From: Micropterus salmoides | Taxonomy: Eukaryota > Chordata > Actinopteri > Centrarchiformes > Centrarchidae | Assembly (NCBI RefSeq): GCF_014851395.1 | Contig: NW_024040817.1 | Location: 17,975,610-18,039,609, forward strand | Length of the DNA: 64,000 bases | Direction: 5' to 3' | Part shown: positions 1 to 13,700 of the stretch, in pieces | How positions within the stretch are numbered: the first letter of the stretch is position 1 | Layout: every line of letters starts with the position of its first letter | The notes under the pieces: model-generated | Told to the model about the DNA's origin: nothing | Database searches by the model: none | Seen by the model: only the letters and a program-made list of their open reading frames with translations | Made by a program: the position numbers and the translations under genes

Positions 1-100
1 GGGGTGAGTCTTCAGGCTGATCGAGCAAAGACTCAGGAGTGGTGAGACTGCTGCTGTCCTTGTCATCGGAATTACCGGACACAGATGGAGTCATCTTGGT
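1..100 (-). CDS. tpd52: tpd52 C-terminal exon, partial at window edge
   Basis: The acceptor CCTTCAG precedes 100 and the frame stays open to the window edge. It reads TKMTPSVSGNSDD, KDSSSLTTPE and SLLDQPEDSP. Human TPD52 continues after the same junction with SKVGGTKPAGGDF, so only the junction and the first residues are comparable. The tail is Ser/Thr/Asp-rich and low in similarity. No SKVGG-type exon is visible between 101 and 1252. The stop codon and 3' UTR lie beyond the window. Confidence 0.7.
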
Positions 101-3100
101 CTGAAGGAAAAAAACAATAACATCAAAACCCCCCCACTACATTTCAAATTAAAATCCGTGGTAAAATAATCCAAACTCAAGGTTCACTTTTTCCAGAGCT
201 AAAATTTTTAAATGCATGATTGTAATTTAAAAATCCATTAACACAAAAATCCTTCAATTAAAAAAATAGGTCTTTACAATTTATTTTGTAAATCAATCTA
301 TTTAGAGTGAGTAACTTTTGAAGGAAGAAATAACACAATTTTCCTCTTACAAATGAAAAGTTTAATTTATAAGCAATTAAATGCAACCTTATGAAATTCA
401 ATACACTGAGGAATTCTGCTGCTACAGCCATATTTGGTCTGGTGTAACCAGCATCATATGGTGGAAATCATGGATTTTCTCTATTTGTGCTACTGTTAGA
501 AAACATTTTAGTTCAGTCAGGTCTTTAAAGCGACTGAACAGGAAAAAATTGGGAAATTAAATCCAATGTGCTGTTATTCTGTAATTGTCAGTAGTGGCCA
601 CAGTGGTCGCTGTTCAGCAAAAGTTACATAAGGTGCGTTCGAGATTACTGCGGCTGACTTTTGCCGACTTGATAGTCTAACGTGAGCTGCAGGCGACTGC
701 CGGGGCGGGGTATAAAAACGGCGCTGTCAAGTCGGACATATTCTTCGTGCATGAGCGTACTGTGAGCTGAGATAAATGACTGGTCTCGCGGCATTTGCAA
801 AGAAAAATACAGACCAGGCAATACTGTGGTTCCAACTTTATGCAGCTGGAGAAAAGCACCTGCAGCCGCCTTGCTCCTGCAAGGTTTCACTGTCATGTGA
901 CACGATGACGTTTTGTAGCGCTGGCGAAAGTCAGACCGAATTTCTAACCAGCATGCCTTATTTTAAATCCACCATGCGCCACGTTAAGTCAGTGCTGCGC
1001 AGAAGTCAAAAGCACCTACTGTCTCACTTTAAACATTGATTAAAAATACATTCAATGGTGAATCCCTCTTTTTACTGACACTGAAGAGAGTTAATGAAGC
1101 GTCTGTGGAGTTTACAATGGAGTTGGGCTGATGCACAAATCAATCGATCGGTTGATAGGCTTCACTGAGCTGCTAAATGGGAACATCTGAGTAAAATACA
1201 CATGACCGCAAATACAATGGCACTAAATTAATTTAGTGACATTCCTTTTTACCTTCAAAGTCTCCACTTTCTCCTCAAATGACTTGAAAGTTGGAGCATT
1301 CCTGTGAAAGACAAAGACATAAGTGACAAGATCACAGACTCACCGATCAGAATTTATCTTGCATGCTTGTACACTCTGACATTAGTTTGGTAAAGTCGAG
1401 ATGCAAACAACACGTCTTCAAGAAGGAGCAGGACATCCACTGTAATCTAACCTTTAGAGGTCATCTTATCTGATACGCAGCACAAACAAAGCAGAAATTT
1501 CGCCATTATCTTCGGTTCTACTGAAAATGTGCATGTTGTTTTTCATGAAAACATAATCAAGAGCATGCAGAATGAACAGGATGACAGGAACAGTGCAGGA
1601 CTTAGAAAACTACAGAAAAAACACAGAGAGCTGCAGAGTCTTTTTGATGGATGCTCACATTTTCTGATATTTTTGTTAGATATAGGTCAGACTGGGTGTA
1701 CCCTTTAAAGAAGTCATATTATGCTTTTTGGCTTTTTCCCTCTCCTTTGAGTTTATATCTTTTTTGTGAATGTAATAGGTTTGCAAAGTGAAAAAGCCCA
1801 AAGGGAGTTCCCATCTCCCACAGAAAACACTGCTCTGAACTGCCTGAAAACAACTCGTTTGTACTCCAGCCTTTTCTTCTGCTTTCTTGAGACATCACAA
1901 GAAAACACGCGTCATAATGCTCGCCTAGCAGCTAATCAGACACGCCCTCAAAAACACATTGAGCTGCAGCACACAGTGAAAATACATCCGCCTGCTGCCT
2001 CCCCTCTCCCTTCCAAACATTAGCTACGCTCCAGGCAGTCAATGGACATCAAGTTGTTACTGTGAGCTTGGTTAAAACTTTACGTATGAAAGTAGGGCTG
2101 GGCAATATGGCCAAAAATGTTATCACGATATGCACATTTTATAGCATTCGAAATCGATAATTATCACGATATATGTCAAATCATTATTTCTCCCAAGTTT
2201 AAAGGCTGATTTTTGCTCCCGAGTGAAAACCAGATGGTTAATTGTGCGGTTAAACTTTTCTTTATGGTCAGAATGTCACAAACACTTGTTGCCCACAGTG
2301 GATGACTTCACAAATCTTTTTTCAGTCCCTTTTCCTCAACAAAATAAATATTTTAATAGAAAAATTAAGTGCTAATGTGTTCATAATTCATATGAATTAA
2401 ACCAAATATTTATTGACGATATATTGAACATTTATTATATCGTTATTGAGGAAAAATATATTGCGATAATTATCATTATTGTTTTATTGCCCAGCCCTAC
2501 ATGAAAGACGCTTTTGTTACAAATTAATAACTCACCACACTGAAACTCTTGCTCCAGTCCATTTGCTAAGCTGGTAAGGGGAACATACACAGCTGAACTG
2601 AAGCCATGTTTACCGGCTTGTTAGGATCCGCTCTACTCTGCTTCTGATTGACTAGTAGTCCTTAACTAGGAACTGCACATGTGCAACTCCCAACAAAGAT
2701 TTTATAAAAGTAAGATGCCTCACTCTGTAGCTACAACAAAGCATTCAACACAATGGGTGAAAAGATGAGCTGCAGCAATGTGCAGTATGACAACAAATGT
2801 GGTGTTTTTTGAAAATGAAACCATGTAAACCTGTTCTGGTACAAACATTTGATGTGGTAATCTCAGAGTTGAAACAATTATTTGATTAGCCTATTGACAG
2901 ACAATTAATCACTTAATAAATAATAAAATGCCAAAAAATCCAGCGGTTTCAAATATGAACATTTTGGGTTTTGGATTGTAATATTGTGCAATTTCGAGAC
3001 ATCACCTTATGTTCAAGGAAACATTTTTCATTATTTCCTGCCATTCTATTGACCAAACAATTCCTTATTTAGTCCATTTATTAGTTAATAATCCACAGAT

Positions 3101-6100
3101 TCATTGACATTGAAAATAAAGGTTGCTTACAGCTCTAATCTCACACATCCAGACCTGCACCTCGTCAAACTGAGTGCAAAAGTTGGTTAGAAAATTGATG
3201 GAGACACAGCGGTGTGTCATTATACTTCTTCAAACCAGTAAAGTACACTGGACAGAACCTATTTCAGCTCTAAAAGAAAACTAACCAGAAGAGCCGTTTC
3301 TGAAAGGGGGTGTTGTCAAATTCACAGCTAATCGAGGCTACCTCGGGTTTCAAAAACGTCTTTTATCTCTGTGTGTTTGACAAGTTTTTGCAAGACATCT
3401 TTGACGAAGCAGAGATCTGTCTGAGCAAGATTATTAAAGCTGCAGCTTCACTGATAGCTGATTAAGTAGCTCTTAGCAAGGGTCGCTCTTGGCAACCTCA
3501 AAGTACACACAAAGTACACAAGTCAAACAAGTTGCACATAAAATGTGCAGCATTTATCGCTTTCATATTTTATTCAACACTTGTAGCTCAGAGGGCACCA
3601 ACGTGTGCCAGTCACAGTAACACAAACTAGCTTACCTCATGGCAGGCATACTAGCCGAGTGTTGTAATGAGCGAATGCTATCCGGCAGCATTATGGAGAA
3701 GAAAGGGGGCTTTAGTGGTCATCTTAGTACAGACAGTTTTTACACAGAAAGAACAAGAGAACAGAAAAGAAAGACAGGCACATAGACATGAAAGCACAAC
3801 ATACAGCACACACCCTCATTTCTTCTAATATATGTTCAATGAGCGAGTATTCTAAGTGCATAAATCCTATAAATCCTGCTTCATCTCATTAAGATCGATT
3901 GTGTATTAACACAGTGGGTGTGTGATAATCCCCTATATAAATGGGGGATATCTTGTCATCAAACATACACACACAACCACAAAGCATGTTCACACACACT
4001 TGCACCCCTTTCAGGTCGGTCTTCACTACCCCCCCCAAACCAGCTCTGTGCGGAGGCTCATCTGTGAGGCTGCATTTCTCAGCACACTAGTGCTTTGAGG
4101 GGCCCAATAATCTTGTTTGCAGCTCAGTAATCCAGACAGAAGGATGACGGGGGAGAAGACAGATTAGGATCTGAGGGGAATCAACTGGAGCGCTCACTCA
4201 AATGGAACAATCTGTTCTTGGTTTTTTAAGCCCTGTTTAACCAGGAAATAATAATGCATTGTTAGATTTTAGAGTAGATGCTTTTGGCACTTTGAAGCAG
4301 AATTTGAGGACAGAAAATCAATCCATTAGATCTGTGGCTACCATAATATATCCTTTTTAATGAATAAGGAGAAGATAATAGAGAAAACTGGTAGCTGAAC
4401 TGTAATGTAATTAGAATGGGCACTTAAAGTGGTAAAATTGGTTATTAACTGAGGTACTTAATGGCGTCATCAAATCGGATAGTAAATTAAAACAAGGACA
4501 CAAAACTGTGTACACAAACACATTATCACTACGTTCATACATCTAGACATGACTCTGGCTGCAGTTTAGTCCATAGAATGTGATAAATAATTAATAGATG
4601 GTAGGAAAGAAAGTAGGAAAGATAAGACACTAAATATTCATGGGATGTACATACCACATCCACCAAATATTAAACCACAAACGCATTTGACAGGACAGCT
4701 AAGAAAATTTGTTATTCATTATGTGTGAGTAAGATTTAATAGTGCTTTAATGTAAGTCTTAATTAAACATACTGTATTGTGTGTGTCAGTGTACATTAAA
4801 GGAATAATTCAACATTTTCAGAAATACGCTTGTTTGCTGCTCATTTAGGTATCATTTAATGTAAATAATGTTGTCACTCAATGTTCAGTATATTTACCCA
4901 AAACCATTATACTGTATGCATGTTTGCATGCACAAATGACCTATGTTTTCAGTAAGTGACAATCATTCCACCTTACTTAAAAATCACAACCAGGTATGTC
5001 AAAGGTAGCCTTCCGCAGATGACAAGAAATACAAAGCCCAACCCTGAATGAACGGGTCCTTATCTTAGTTTGAATCTCCACACAAAGGGCCATATCTCAA
5101 CAAAAATCCCCTTGCGGGATTAATAAAGTATATCTAAAGTATAAACCCTCCTCATTTAGATCCCAGTAAGCAAACAGACAATACTCAGTTTGAGTTTACA
5201 AAAGTTGGTATAGGAAAAGACAAGTTTAGTGATTCTCTATCAACACCGGAGTTACCACCTGCAGTCCTGTCAGTACGCTGTTGTCAAGCTAACCGGCTGG
5301 CACTCGGGGCGGACAGGGCGTCAGGGTGAGTTTGGTTTGAAAGCCGCCACAGATCCTGAGCTGACTTATGTGTGCATGTTGTAGGTGATGCAGGCACGTG
5401 TGGCGATCGCCACAATACGCTAATCTCAATGTGTCTTTCTGTTGTGCGTTTTCGCTGTCCGCTAAAGTGGCCAATTTTACCTGCCACGGCAACAACTGAC
5501 CAGCATTTGGCGCATGCTAATTTCAGACCCTGCTCATAGCATTCCATTAAATATAAAGCTGGAGCCAGGAGACAGTTAGCTTAGCTCAGCACAATGACTG
5601 GAAACAGTGGGAACCACTAGTCTAGTTCTTTCCAATGTAAAACAGAATCTGACAACCAAGAGCTGTAAAGCTCACTAAATAGCACATTACATTCTGTTTA
5701 ACCCGCACATAAAAGATGAGCTGCTTCACAAAATATAATTTGCTTTACAAGAAACTGGACGCCTCCTGTCTGACTCACCTGACATCCTCGAGCTTCCGGC
5801 TGATAGCTGAGCCCACGTTGGAGAACGCCGCTGTGGCCTTCAGACTGGCCTGAGACAGTGTTTCAGATGTCCTCCTATAGCTGAAAGAGAGACGGGGGAC
5901 AAAGAGAGAGTAGGCGCAGCAAAAAGATATGAGAGCGATGAAAAGAGACCGAAGAGAGGCATCAAGGTCAGTACTAAACAATTCAATGTCTTTTTCATTT
6001 GAAAACGCCTGAAAGCATCAGAATTCTGCTCATTTCCTGTAACATAAAACTCAAACAGTTTCACACAGGCCACAGGCTGCTTGTCCAGAGCACTGGCATC

Positions 6101-7677
6101 TTTATCCTCATTGTTCAGAGGAGAAAGAAGCTTCTCTCCACAGAGCTGACAGTTTTCAGATCATTTAGATACAGAAAAATAATTGAACATTATCAAACAA
6201 GCAGTGAATCAGCACACCATGATGCATATGTTGGGTATTGTGCGCTCTTGGGTCACACATCAGCATACTGTGGTGGGGAAGTACTTACGCAGTGGAGGTG
6301 GTGACCTCCTGCCAGGTTTTGGTGATGTTCTGTTTCAGCTCATTGAGAGGTGTGATGCCCAGCTTCCTCTTAATGTCCGCCAACTGCTTCTCCTTGGCTG
6401 CCAGCACTTGGGACAGAGTCAGGATCTCATCCTCAACCTACACACACACCACACACACGTTGAGGTTTTAAATGTACATGTGGCATGTTTAACTGTGGTC
6501 TTGTCTTAATCTATTTTAATTCAACTGAATAACTAAAGGTAAGCAACAGAACCAAATACAGAGTGTAAAGGTGGATTATAATGTCATGTTTATTAACAAA
6601 TAGAGCTGCAACAGTTCATCAATAAATTAATTAGTCAATTAATTTATTAGTTGATTGACAGAAAATGAATCGGCAACTACTAAAACATTCAACTTCCTTT
6701 GTCCAATGTGTAAATTTTCAGCTTTTTATTTTAAAGCACATATCTTTGCAGTTTGGTAACCTTGGACCCTAAGAACTTGTAAAAACAATCTTTCGTAGCT
6801 ATCCCACTGCCTGTTCTACATGTAAAGTAAAGTGAAGCTGCCAATTTTATAATTTGACACAGTTTTAACTTTTTAGAAACAGCCGACCGATGTCAGTCTC
6901 TAATGAATCACAACAAGGACGATGCTCCATTTACCCACCCATGTTTCCCACCAAGACAATCATGGTGAAATATTATCTCTCATGGGAATTACAAATTGGG
7001 CAAGTAATCAAACATCTGTAGCAGGATGGATCAGGGGCAACAAGCAACATAGAATGAACATCTTGTTATGGAAGGAAAGTGCTTTTTGCATATAAAAAGC
7101 ACTATGAGTGACCTCAAAAGCACACATTTCACCACTGCTGTTTTTGAGTCTGATGTTACCTTTTAAATGTGTAAAGTGGTGTACACATATTGTTGCTTTT
7201 AAAACCCTTCTCCACTACTTGCAACACCTGATTCTGACTCCCTGAACCATAACCTCTTTAATCCCTGATCCCCTGACTGACCTTGACCAACTCATCTTGT
7301 AGCTCCTGCCGCTCCTCCTCTGTCATGGCAGGGGGAGACAAAGAAGGGCCCACAGACGTCACCGCATCTTCCCCCATCTCTGGGACTGAGTCCGGATGCT
7401 GCTGGGAACCTGGGAGTTAAAATAAAAAATGTTAGAGACAAGAATCTTTGTAGAATCTCATCTTTAAAAAAACAAAACATATTCGCATGTATGTGCCCAT
7501 GTTTGCTGTGTGACAGTGAGAGATAATCAGAGAGTAGCACTAGGAAAATGAAGCCTACTAAATAAGCTTTTTCATGATAGGTGGAAGTCTAGGGGGAGTT
7601 TTTTTAGGATCCAAAACACAAGCTTTTATTCCTACTGTACAGTTGCGCAAAACACCTTCTCACATCATATTTTCACT

Positions 7678-7713
<36 letters not shown>

Positions 7714-10648
7714 TCAGCATACAGTGTACACACACTTGTCTTTGATGCAGCCGTCTCTGACAGAGATGTGCCCAGCAGGAGCAGCAGCGCATCAATAATA
7801 CAAAGAACTTTCTAGATGGAGACATCCTGGGCTCAGACAGCGTGAGAGAACACAAGCGAAGTTGTTAGGATCTGTCAGTCAAAAGGACAACAGAGAGTGA
7901 GGTAGTTCTGGGCTACAGCTGAGCTGAAATACTGAAATGCAAATGTGTCTCTTAGGTCATTTTCCTTTTTCATCTGGTCTTCCCTAGTATTTCAAGGATT
8001 CAGAGTGAAATATTTGCATTTTGGGTATTACGCTTGTTTGCTTTCTTGTCGAGAGTTAGACGAGATCGCTCTCATGTCTGTCTGTAATGTACCTTTGAAG
8101 CTCTCCTTAGAATGTGTCCATTCCTTGATTATTATTCCATTACTCTATAAGGGTCCACCGATCAAAAGAATCAAAACAGCTTTTCATAAAAATTAATCCA
8201 AGGTGTGAATACTGTCAAATCCATTGCTCGCTGTCTGCTAACTTCTGTTTTTCAGTTTTGTGCAAGAGGGATTAAAGGCCTGTCCCATAAGGGCGCCTGT
8301 CCCAAATATAGGCAGGGTCAGTGATTTTGGCAAATAAAAGCCCGGGCTATTAATCAAAGTTTTACAGTATTCTTTTAAGGTACATTCTGCACAGGAAACA
8401 AATGTCACTCACTATCCAGACACTACAGATACAGATCTGATAAAAACTGCATCTTTCACACTAAACCACTTGAAATTGCACATTTAATAACATTGTGGCT
8501 GTCGAGGTGATATTAATCTGTATAATGATCTTTTTTTTTTAAATGACCAATAATCTCCTAGGTCTATCAGGCTTACAAACCCTGGCTCTATTAACAATTT
8601 TTTATAAAGCATTTTAAACATGCACTGAAGGTCCAAAACAGATATTCCCTGCTTGTATTTAATGGTGTAAAACCTCAACTTCATCCACCTCAAGTCTTCT
8701 CTTTCCATTCTATGATCCATGACCCTCAAATATCCTTTTTCTTCACTCAACAAAACCCACATCCTCTCCTCCCACCTCATTCCGAACACTTGGCACCCTT
8801 CCTCTCTTTCATGTCACACCCAAACACTCCCAATGCTTAAAAAACATTTTAACAGAGACAGTGTGTTTGTCGAGGACAGAGATACCGAAATCCCAAGAAC
8901 CTAGCAATATATATACACTCCCACGAAGACTACAGTGGAATTTCCACATAACTGTCTGGAGAGCTGCTCATGAAATAACATTTCTCTGCCTTCCAATCTC
9001 ATCCTTTTAACATAAGCTCAGGACTGTGCTGTGCCATAACTCGTTTTAGCGCTAATTAATACCTTGGGAATAAGACATGCTGATTGGTAACGTCTCAAGT
9101 GAAAATATTTATATGTCCAGGCATGCATGAGCTCCAACTCAAAATGTGTAAATCATTTAAAAGAGGAAATAGAGGTGGGCATTACAGTAATTAGGTGAAA
9201 AGAAATAAGGTGGAAATTCTCATTTCAGCCTTCAGCCTCGAAACCACCCCCACTGTTCCTCTGAAGCTTTACACTTCATCTGCACTTCAAGCTTTTTCTC
9301 CCTCATATCTCTCACTGGTCTTATATTTGCCCTCTTCTCCCATTACCGGTGATACAGCAGTGCCATTCACAGTCACGCTTACAGTGACAGAATTGTGTAA
9401 TGGACACTTCCCGTTATAACGGCTGTGCTTCAGTTACTAATATGACAAATCCCCCTGCCTTTCAAATTAAATAGTACTTTTATTTTGATTACCTACATTT
9501 TGCTGCTTAGGAATTGAATTTATATCTGCCTCAAACACTGTAAGTTCTGTAAGATTACAGTGAAAGGTCCAGCACCTCCTCGAGGTGAGAAGAAGTTCTG
9601 TAGGCTGACACCTTGCCTGAATTACTGTATCTGCCATGTAAAATTTTGTAATACATTCCTGCAAGCAGCACTGCAAGATCTGTATGTCTGATTGTGGAGG
9701 TAGCTATGCAGCATATTTATGCCATGGAGGTGTGTTTCCATCAGTAGGTGCCTAAAGCAGGAGAGAGAAAAAAGCAGACACAAAGGGGAGAGAGAGCGAG
9801 AAAGAGAAGTCTGTATGTGGGTGTTGGCAGAGGTTGCTTGCTACACCAAACTGCATACCCACCCACATTACCGCCCTACCTCTCTGCTTTAGCTCATTTC
9901 CTCTTTGACTAAATGTTCTGCTTGTGACCATCAAACTCTCTGTAGCTATCAAATCCATAACAGCACATTAGAAAAGCAAAGCTGAAGCATACCTGAAAAG
10001 AGGAACATTTTAACAGGCTCACCAAACTGCCAGCACATAATTATGTCTTTGTTTGTTATAACAAGTCAAATGCAAAGCTCTGCGATTGTCTGTGTATTGG
10101 TTGTAATCTGAAACTTCACTGATACAGGCCACTGAAAAACACACACAGTCCCTTTAAGTTATCCCAGATTTGCTGGACTGGGTCGGCCTTAAGTTTAACA
10201 TTATTAAATTACATTTTGTTTGTGAGACAATGGAACAAGGGTTGATACAGGCTAGAGCAGAAACCCAGCCATGTCGCAGAATTCACAGAAATCCCCATTT
10301 TCTAACTTGCACACAACGGATCAGTGTGAGTTTCAGTGCAAATCTATAAACACGTCACAACTCTAGCCTACTGTGTTTTGAAAACTGCCAATGCAAAAAG
10401 GCAAGATAGATAAAAACATATGGTGAATCAAGCATTGGTGTACTGGAGAAAAGTTGTGTTGTGGAAAAATCATAACCATGGAAACATAAATTGAATCTCA
10501 TTGATGATTTTCTAAAATAAATTAAAAAAAGTAGACTGAAATGATAGAAGTAAACTAAATGAAAGCTGCGGTCACATACACACAGCTTTGGGTTCTCCCA
10601 AATTCTTCCCATCCAATGAACCAAACCTATGTTTTGTCTTTCTGTCCA

Positions 10649-10710
<62 letters not shown>

Positions 10711-13700
10711 CTCTGCCCGGCCTCTCCCTTTCCTCCTTATGATTACCTCTGCTTTTGACAGCTGGCGAGCTGGGCGGTGTGTCGCTGTAGGCCGGGGAGA
10801 GGTAGAGGTAGCTGGTGTTGACTCCTTGCTCAAAGTCAAACGGAGAGTGGTATTCCTCCAGGGGCTCCATGTTTATAGCTTGTAGTGTGCTGTTTGTCAG
10901 AGCGACTACCACCTCCCTACCACCACTACCTAAGTAAAAACCAACTGCTGATTGTCTGCATGTGATCCAGGCGCGTGCTGGCTCTGCGATTCCTCGTGTA
11001 CAGCGTCCTGGACTCTTGTGGTGTGTGTGACAGAGAAACACAATATCCAAGTGTGTGTATGCGAACGTGGGAGGAGATTCTGCATTGGTTTTCAGGTGAT
11101 CAGAAGGTCGGAGGATGACAGTGAAGCCAGTTTTCCCTTTCTTGCTGTTAACAAGTTACCTGTTCCTTCAAGCAGCTGTCACAGCAGGCACGCACACATT
11201 GCCCTTCTCTCCCTATAATTCCAAAGGTAATTTCTCAGTCCAACCTTCAAGCATCCATTTGCGCAAACAGTGCCGTTTTCAGATGCTGACCACTCTTGAC
11301 CACGCTGCAGTGATATTGCGTGACACTTTGTTTCAATACTCTCAGGTCTCTCTGTCAATTCCCTCCCTCCCTCACTTTCCGTCATCAAGCCTGTCATCCA
11401 AGGAGGAAATAAAAGAGGCCCCATTTGTGTGGACTGTTCACGTGATGCGAGTGTGTGGGGGGGCATTAGATGAAAAGCATAATCTGCAGTGTCCCAGATT
11501 ACAGCGAAGCGCTAATCCAGGGTGGCCTGTCCAGATTGGAGCAGCAGTAATGCTAGTCAGCTAGAGTGGAGGGGAGAGTATGCCAGAGGCTACACTTGCT
11601 ATTGTGTGTGTACTTGAGTGTATAGATACAGAAGATATTTAGATGGCACAAGCTTGGTCTGTATAAGGTATAGTATAACACCAGACCACATGAAACATCA
11701 ATAAAATATTTCCCCCCACAAATTCTGAAAGGAGTCAGTGTCACGTGACTCTTAAGTGCTTAAAAGGAGAGATACGAGGCAGGAATATTCAAGCTGCACA
11801 AAGAGAGGAAATATGCAGGTGGAAATAGATCGTTTCTCATTTCATTTAAAAGACATTCATGGAGTCGTCAACAGACAGCAAGCTACTCTGTGAGCGCCAA
11901 CACTTGCTGATAACTCTCAAGGCTGCAGTGAAGTGGGAAAGCAGCCTGGTGACATTTCAGCACTAATTTTATGACAGAAGATGGAGATGCTACCATGGAT
12001 TTAGTGCTGCTCTGTAAACAGCACGAGGTTTGGATGGGGGTAGAAACTCATCTTGAACGTAGAAGTAGTTTGAAAGTGAGGATACAGTGGATTGTTGAGA
12101 GTTAAATACTCCAAGTAGGAAGCATGACTAAAATTCAAATGTAATGCTAAAATGATTCTGTGATCCAATCAATTTTATTTATATAGCATATTTTAAAAAC
12201 CAGGTTTACAAAGAGTGGCATAAGGAATAAAACACATAAAAACATAGCCAACACACAAACAAATGGTTCACGAAAAATTCAAACACAACAACAGAAGACC
12301 ACACAGCTCTCATGCTGGATTAAAAGCTAGGGAGTAAAAGGGGCTGTAGACTTGGAAGAGTGACCTCAGATTAATCTTCTTCTGTGTGCCTTAGGACAGA
12401 ACACCAAAGTTTTCTCTGGTTGAACACTAACAAATAAAAATTCATTGGAAAATATGAAAGACAGCAAAGCAAGCACCCACAAAGTGAAAGAAAGTCAGTA
12501 ATTCATGTTAAATAAAGTGTCTCCCACTTGAAACAAGTGCATTTTGAAACGCAACATTAGATGCATTCCCCAGCATGACTATAGCTATTGTTTTGGCTAA
12601 TGGCTAATGTCAACATGTCATGGCTAATGAGAGCAGCTAATCCAAACAAAAACTACCCAAAAATATCAAAGACAAAACAAATTATCTGATCAGCACAGAA
12701 ATTTTCCCCACCTGTAAGCCAACTTTAAAGCAAACTCAGATGAACCGAATTCCCATCTGCCATTCCTCTGTGGTTAAGGACCAGACGAGAATGTATGCGT
12801 GACCTTCTCCAGGAAATACTTTGCATTAAGGCGCTATCCTGGACGTATTGAAGCACTGGAGGACAAATTCCAGAATCAACTATGTTGAAGTGAAGAGAAT
12901 GTAGTTTCCAACTTTCAACTTAAGCTGTGTATGTAAAATATATGAAAGGTTAACAACACACAACAGTCCAAATCATATGGGTCATGCAGGGCTAATTAAT
13001 GCAACTGTGCCCTGATCTTCAGGGTCAGGCTTCACTGCACTGTGCTTCCACTCAGCAAGGTCAGCCCAGGAAGTGACACATGCACAGTCACTCATCGCAA
13101 ACTATCAAGTGTCAACAAGCACACATGTACTAAAATGGGCCCACACTGAAGGACAATGAATACTTGTTGGCATCTTTCCTCTCTTGATCCTCGGATTGTT
13201 GGTTTTTTGATTAATTTATGTGAGACTGCGACCAAATTGTGTCTCATTATAGCTGCAGGAAGTCTTACATGGACAAGCAGGCACACGTGTACACGCGCAT
13301 ACTAGCTTTTCCATCTTATTCTATCAATAGGCACCCTTTTCACAGTAAAAAGCTAAATCTGTTTACTGTAAACGCGAGACACATCTGATGCTACATTATT
13401 CTAAGACAAAATTAATACTCAATATAATTTCCGGTCTGCAGCACTCCTGACCAGTGAAGCCACTGATTCATGAGCAACATTTGATTCATGTGACATTTGT
13501 TAGAAGGAAAATCACTTGTATGCTTGAACTGGATAATACATTAAACATTATGATAAAAAAAATTCCATCAAAGTCACAAATTTGCTTTGAAAATAATCTC
13601 TAATCAAAACAATTTAAGCGTGTTCTTGGATTGGATATTTCTGATTTATAAACCAAGACAGATACGTGCACAAAAAAAAGAAAAAACAACCCATAGCACC

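Larger units (their letters stand above)
1302..3635. other. tpd52 intron between NAPTF exon and cassette exon
   Basis: Contains the two MITEs listed separately (2093-2500, 2866-3135). I see no other exon, RNA gene or long repeat here. Confidence 0.5.
3678..5778. other. tpd52 intron upstream of the cassette exon
   Basis: Holds repeat debris: an AATACGCTT-family start at about 4796-4850, a LINE-type 3' tail at 5106-5137 and the AGCTTAGCTCAGC segment at about 5550-5725. The remaining sequence is AT-rich with no supported gene. Confidence 0.5.
5881..7281. other. tpd52 introns around the 6289-6437 exon
   Basis: Introns 5881-6288 and 6438-7281. The second carries a truncated MITE at 6601-6735. 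Apart from the exon itself, I see no gene. Confidence 0.5.
7410..10746. other. tpd52 intron between long-isoform exon and 7409
   Basis: Contains a (CA)n tract at 7679-7712 and an AATACGCTT-family fragment at about 8020-8095. It also holds a short poly-T at 8530 and the (CA)n at 10651-10709, which lies only about 40 bp from the long-isoform donor. The remaining sequence is unique, without a supported gene. Confidence 0.5.

Noticed and set aside
8484..8789. 101-codon ORF, minus strand, inside a tpd52 intron
   Set aside because: Composition is that of translated AT-rich DNA; no family recognised.
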